From contig JBKPDW010000362.1 in the NCBI GenBank assembly GCA_046728115.1, forward strand, positions 1-8,370: DNA of 8,370 bases. The letters run 5' to 3'. Each line of letters starts with the position of its first letter. Within the stretch, counting starts at the first letter, position 1. A program made the translations under genes and the position numbers. Shown here one piece after another: positions 6,901 through 8,370 of the stretch. Origin of the DNA: CAVSWN01 sp046728115 (GTDB lineage: Bacteria; Acidobacteriota; Vicinamibacteria; Vicinamibacterales; CAVVIG01). The notes below the pieces were generated by a model, which made no database searches, was not told where the DNA came from, and worked only from the letters and a program-made list of their open reading frames with translations.

Positions 6901-7956
6901 AAGCAAGTCGACCTTCGCGACACCGCCATCTGCGACGTTGTAGCTGAAAATCCCTCTCACGGCATCCGGCGCAAGCACGACGCGCTGCAGTGTGCTCTCG
7001 GCCGGGGCGCGCTGCTCTTCGTAATTGAAGAAGAAGAACGCTTTGTTCTTCATGATCGGTCCGCCCTGCGCCACGCCCTGCTGGTAGTTGCGCAGCTTGT
7101 CCTTCGGCGCTTTGCCAGTTTCGGGATCGGGCGGGAGGTCGCGGTTGCGGAACCAGGTGTTCGCGTTCAACGCATCGTGACGCAGGTACTCGTACGCGGT
7201 CCCCGACCAGGTGTTCGATCCGGACTTGGTGACGAACTTGATCTGCACGCCACCCTGCCCGGTCGAGTCTGCGGTGTTGCCCGCGGTCGTGACGGTCACT
7301 TCCTCAACCGAGTCGAGCGTCGGGCTCAACCGCGCGAAGTAGCCGTCCGACGTCTTCAGGTAGTTGTCCTGGACGTTCATGCCGTCGAGCGTGATGTTGA
7401 TCGCGCTCTTCGGAAGTCCGCTGACCGTGGAGTTGCGCGCGGTGCCCGACGTGTTGAACCCGGCCAGCGACGTCAGCGAGTCGAGCGCGTTGCGGCTCGT
7501 CAACGGCAGGCTGGTGATTTGCGTGCCGGTCAGGTTGGTCGCAATCGCGGGCGACTGGGTCTGCACGACGGTCGCCGATTCGCCGACAACGGTCACGTTC
7601 TCTGCGAGGGTACCCACTGAGAGTGTCACTTTCACAGTGGCGGGCACCGAGGCATTCAAGGTCACCGAGTTCAGCACCGCGGTCTTGAAGCCCATCAGCG
7701 AAACGGTGACGGTGTATGTGCCGCCCGGTAGCGATGGAACGGAGAAACCGCCATCGCTGGCTGTGACGGCGTTGTATTCGGCCCCCGTGCCGTTGTTCTG
7801 GATCTTGACGTCCGCGCCCGGAATGACGGCACCTGAGGTATCCACGACGGTGCCGGACAGCGTGGAGAAGAAGCTGCCTTGGGCCTGGGCCACGGAGGCA
7901 GTCAGGCCGACGAGCATCGCCGCCACGAGACCGTGACGAAAGACACGAACCCTCAT
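3952..7956 (-). CDS. TonB-dependent receptor with N-terminal carboxypeptidase-regulatory-like domain (Oar-like)
   Basis: A 1334-residue outer-membrane protein, expected to bind or import a substrate using TonB/ExbBD energy. The ATG at 7956 is supported by AGGGGG 5 bases upstream and by a signal peptide (hydrophobic 9-22, cleavage after AQA at 23-25). Residues about 33-113 form a carboxypeptidase-regulatory-like beta-sandwich (GTVVDTSGAVIPGADVKI, then DGGFSVPSLPGGTYTVTV). The plug spans about 120-245, with LPLTSRNALDSL (150-161), INITLDGMNV (186-195), DSVEEVTV (215-222) and VQIKFVTKSGSNTW (237-250). The rest is a long beta-barrel containing KNKAFFFFNYEEQR (303-316) and ending in strand VQLVFRVRW. 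The only cysteines seen are a vicinal pair at 512-513 and C1204/C1214, probably in loops. No TonB box is obvious before the first domain. No SusD-like or enzyme partner gene lies nearby, so the substrate is unknown. Confidence 0.93.
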   Translation of the reverse strand: MRVRVFRHGLVAAMLVGLTASVAQAQGSFFSTLSGTVVDTSGAVIPGADVKIQNNGTGAEYNAVTASDGGFSVPSLPGGTYTVTVSLMGFKTAVLNSVTLNASVPATVKVTLSVGTLAENVTVVGESATVVQTQSPAIATNLTGTQITSLPLTSRNALDSLTSLAGFNTSGTARNSTVSGLPKSAINITLDGMNVQDNYLKTSDGYFARLSPTLDSVEEVTVTTAGNTADSTGQGGVQIKFVTKSGSNTWSGTAYEYLRHDALNANTWFRNRDLPPDPETGKAPKDKLRNYQQGVAQGGPIMKNKAFFFFNYEEQRAPAESTLQRVVLAPDAVRGIFSYNVADGGVAKVDLLALAAANGQLATPDATVAKALGDIQKATQGTGSIAALSNPLVQQYTFSTPTKSFNPAPTVRIDYEVSQRHRLTGSMNYRHINSTPDTTNNAQVPFPGMPMTGSQQSTRWTTSESLRSTFGSNIVNEFRVGGTGGATLFSPELEPNMFSGTGGYRLNFAGACCGTGFALTNLASGVTTTGNTPGQGTAANSSREASTKVIEDTATWISGRHSVTLGGTMLQADVWLENQTKVPTVGFGLVSTEPATAMFTAANFPGASAADLAQAQNLYAILTGRVTSLTGDARINPDGTEYVPLGKSRAAGRMREFDFYVADSWRATPNLTISGGFRYVLQNPFYPVNNSYTTTTEAGLYGVSGDGNLFKPGTLTGSKTTLVQYPEGTYAYSADQNNFGPSIGFAWQPPSQEGGIGKLLFGSEEGDSAIRGGFGMAYNRPGMSDFTGVFGNNRGISVALDRTSTLGNLGTLPLLLRDASRITLQPAPAVAYPILPQSVDSVNVFDSNLQLSYTQSYSVGWQRKLGRDTAFEIRYVGSRHLHDWETVNINEIDIKQNGFINEFKTAQANLQANIAAGRGATFAYTGAPGTAPLPVFLAYYNALGSNRANDPTAYTGTPWMNSTFLGFLAARNPNPFGFASTNSTNGFVGNASFRANAITAGIPANYFLANPDVIGGADFTTNAGGTRANSVQLEFRKRLSHGVAFNTSYAWSDAFVQQRYGFQKPIEEIVQTGQTGNVQHAFKGNIIYELPFGKDQRWASNASGWKDALIGGWEIDGVGRVQTGEMLDFGNVRLVGMTIDEFKKSIDLRVGPSVNGVAQLYILPDDIIQNTVKAFTVSATSANGYGALGAPTGRYLAPANGPDCIETSPSFGDCGVRTLVVNGPRLVRFDLSAVKRVKMAGHTSAEFRVEMLNALNSPYFNTANTSGVQYVPLGMSSTFFTGNGPNQTGTPVGGGANNTTGNTQAGTSADSFRLTSLLGDNTARIVQLVFRVRW

Positions 7957-7961
7957 CGAAT

Positions 7962-7967
7962 CCCCCT
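7962..7967 (-). promoter_or_regulatory. Ribosome binding site of the receptor gene
   Basis: Minus-strand AGGGGG lies 5 bases before the ATG at 7956. It is the same hexamer as in front of the PDZ gene and fixes the start right at the signal peptide. Confidence 0.75.
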
Positions 7968-8003
7968 TGAAAACTGTTACAGGCCTTACAAACTTCGCGT
8001 GAA

Positions 8004-8032
8004 GAATTACCCCGCAGCCCCCTGCCGGTCAA
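8004..8032 (-). promoter_or_regulatory. Weak promoter candidate for the receptor gene
   Basis: On the minus strand, TTGACC (8032-8027) matches five of six bases of the -35 consensus and is followed after exactly 17 bases by TAATTC (8009-8004), which matches the -10 consensus poorly. If it is real, the leader would be about 40 bases. The -35 word sits inside a small inverted repeat, TGCCG (8023-8027) and CGGCA (8033-8037), which could be an operator. The assignment is tentative because the -10 is weak. Confidence 0.3.
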
Positions 8033-8102
8033 CGGCAAAACACGCCTTTTGTCCTGAATCCGGGCGGCTCTTCCAAAAACCCGATTTGTAACGTCACGAG
8101 GT

Positions 8103-8133
8103 CAGCACGTCGTCCAGTCAGGACGACACGCTG
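8103..8133 (-). promoter_or_regulatory. Imperfect 13-bp inverted repeat, fully pairable as minus-strand RNA
   Basis: CAGCACGTCGTCC (8103-8115) faces GGACGACACGCTG (8121-8133) across the 5-base loop AGTCA. As DNA or plus-strand RNA there are two adjacent mismatches (A-C and C-A). In RNA made from the minus strand, the receptor direction, the same positions become G-U wobble pairs, giving a continuous 13-bp stem. No U-tract follows directly; the nearest T-run on that strand is about 24 bases later. It could be the 3' end of a gene lying to the right, an upstream-leader structure, or a protein-binding site. Confidence 0.4.
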
Positions 8134-8174
8134 TTGAGAAAAGTGTGATCTCGGGGGTTTTGTTTGGCTTTTCG

Positions 8175-8191
8175 GCCCGAGCGGCTCGGGC
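8175..8191. promoter_or_regulatory. Perfect 7-bp GC-rich hairpin with 3-base loop
   Basis: GCCCGAG (8175-8181) and CTCGGGC (8185-8191) are exact inverted copies around CGG. A T-rich stretch lies to the left on the plus strand (8157-8173), which is the wrong side for a plus-strand intrinsic terminator and becomes A-rich on the minus strand. A terminator is therefore unlikely; a protein site or RNA structure remains possible. Confidence 0.35.
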
Positions 8192-8324
8192 ATGCGATTT
8201 GATGCTGTTCGCAGGCGGGTCGCGCCGGTTCACGGGGTGCGTAACTTCAGGCAGGCGCTGGCATCGCCGCATCCCGATCACGTTCACGAATCGGCGGGAC
8301 CCACTCGAATCTGGTAACCGGGTG

Positions 8325-8347
8325 ATTTGGTATCAGGCCAAATTGGC
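8325..8347. promoter_or_regulatory. Overlapping inverted repeats sharing CCAAAT
   Basis: ATTTGG (8325-8330) is inverted as CCAAAT (8338-8343) across a 7-base spacer. The same CCAAAT segment is also the left half of the 11-bp palindrome GCCAAATTGGC (8337-8347). Two mutually exclusive pairings of one word are typical of operators bound by dimers, or of alternative RNA folds. The arms are short, so chance is a real possibility. Confidence 0.25.
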
Positions 8348-8370
8348 TGAGTAATTGATCGGGTCAGTGA

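Larger units (their letters stand above)
7957..8370. other. Non-coding region upstream of the receptor gene
   Basis: About 414 bases with no convincing gene. Candidate reading frames (8145-8354 plus, 8102-8287 minus) give arginine-rich, low-complexity products without recognisable motifs, good ribosome sites or biased third-position composition. The stretch contains the receptor ribosome site, a weak promoter candidate, two 9-base-period TTACA words (7977-7981, 7986-7990), a further TGTAAC at 8087-8092, and three inverted repeats described separately. It is lower in GC than the coding parts in places (for example around 8060-8095 and 8134-8175), as expected of regulatory DNA. The gene to the right of the window is not visible. 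Confidence 0.7.

Noticed and set aside
3907..7620. Several long plus-strand open frames (405, 291 and 247 codons, among others) opposite the receptor gene
   Set aside because: They are complementary shadows of a continuous 1334-residue receptor with signal peptide, plug and barrel motifs. Their products are Arg/Val-rich and unrecognisable.
8102..8287. A 61-codon minus-strand frame upstream of the receptor
   Set aside because: Its end overlaps the 8103-8133 stem, its composition looks random, and there is no ribosome site or homology pattern.
8145..8354. A 69-codon plus-strand frame starting with GTG in the right-hand non-coding region
   Set aside because: No good ribosome site, mixed third-position composition and no recognisable motif; it crosses the perfect hairpin at 8175-8191.

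Overview
The window looks like chromosomal DNA from a GC-rich Gram-negative bacterium, most probably an Acidobacteriota member. That placement is an inference from three things: a very long TonB-dependent receptor with an N-terminal carboxypeptidase-regulatory-like domain (a family greatly expanded in that phylum), a type I-alpha glutamine synthetase, and GC-rich third codon positions. No rRNA, tRNA, CRISPR array, insertion sequence or phage gene was found.

Layout from left to right. (1) Positions 27-1355, plus strand: a two-pass membrane protein with a periplasmic helical region and a cytoplasmic GAF-like domain, with no kinase, cyclase or other output domain. (2) Positions 1371-2264, minus strand: a secreted or membrane-anchored protein with two PDZ domains and no protease domain. 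It converges on gene 1, with only 15 bases between the stop codons. (3) Positions 2265-2446: a divergent intergenic region with a possible promoter and a hairpin that closes exactly on the A of the next start codon. (4) Positions 2447-3802, plus strand: glnA, glutamine synthetase of the non-adenylylated alpha type. (5) Positions 3803-3951: a compact block of tandem repeats (four 7-bp units, then three 28-bp units) containing long inverted arms, lying between two convergent genes; the last repeat runs into the receptor stop codon. (6) Positions 3952-7956, minus strand: a 1334-residue TonB-dependent outer-membrane receptor. (7) Positions 7957-8370: about 414 bases without a convincing gene, which form the upstream region of the receptor gene and hold several perfect or near-perfect inverted repeats.

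The four genes do not form one operon. Each is separated from its neighbours by convergent or divergent orientation, so their functional connection is not obvious. glnA provides nitrogen assimilation, the receptor presumably imports or binds an unknown large substrate, and the PDZ and GAF proteins are envelope or sensory proteins of unknown partner. No clearly new multi-gene system is visible. The most distinctive material is non-coding: the repeat block after glnA, the hairpin at the glnA start, and the structured region upstream of the receptor.
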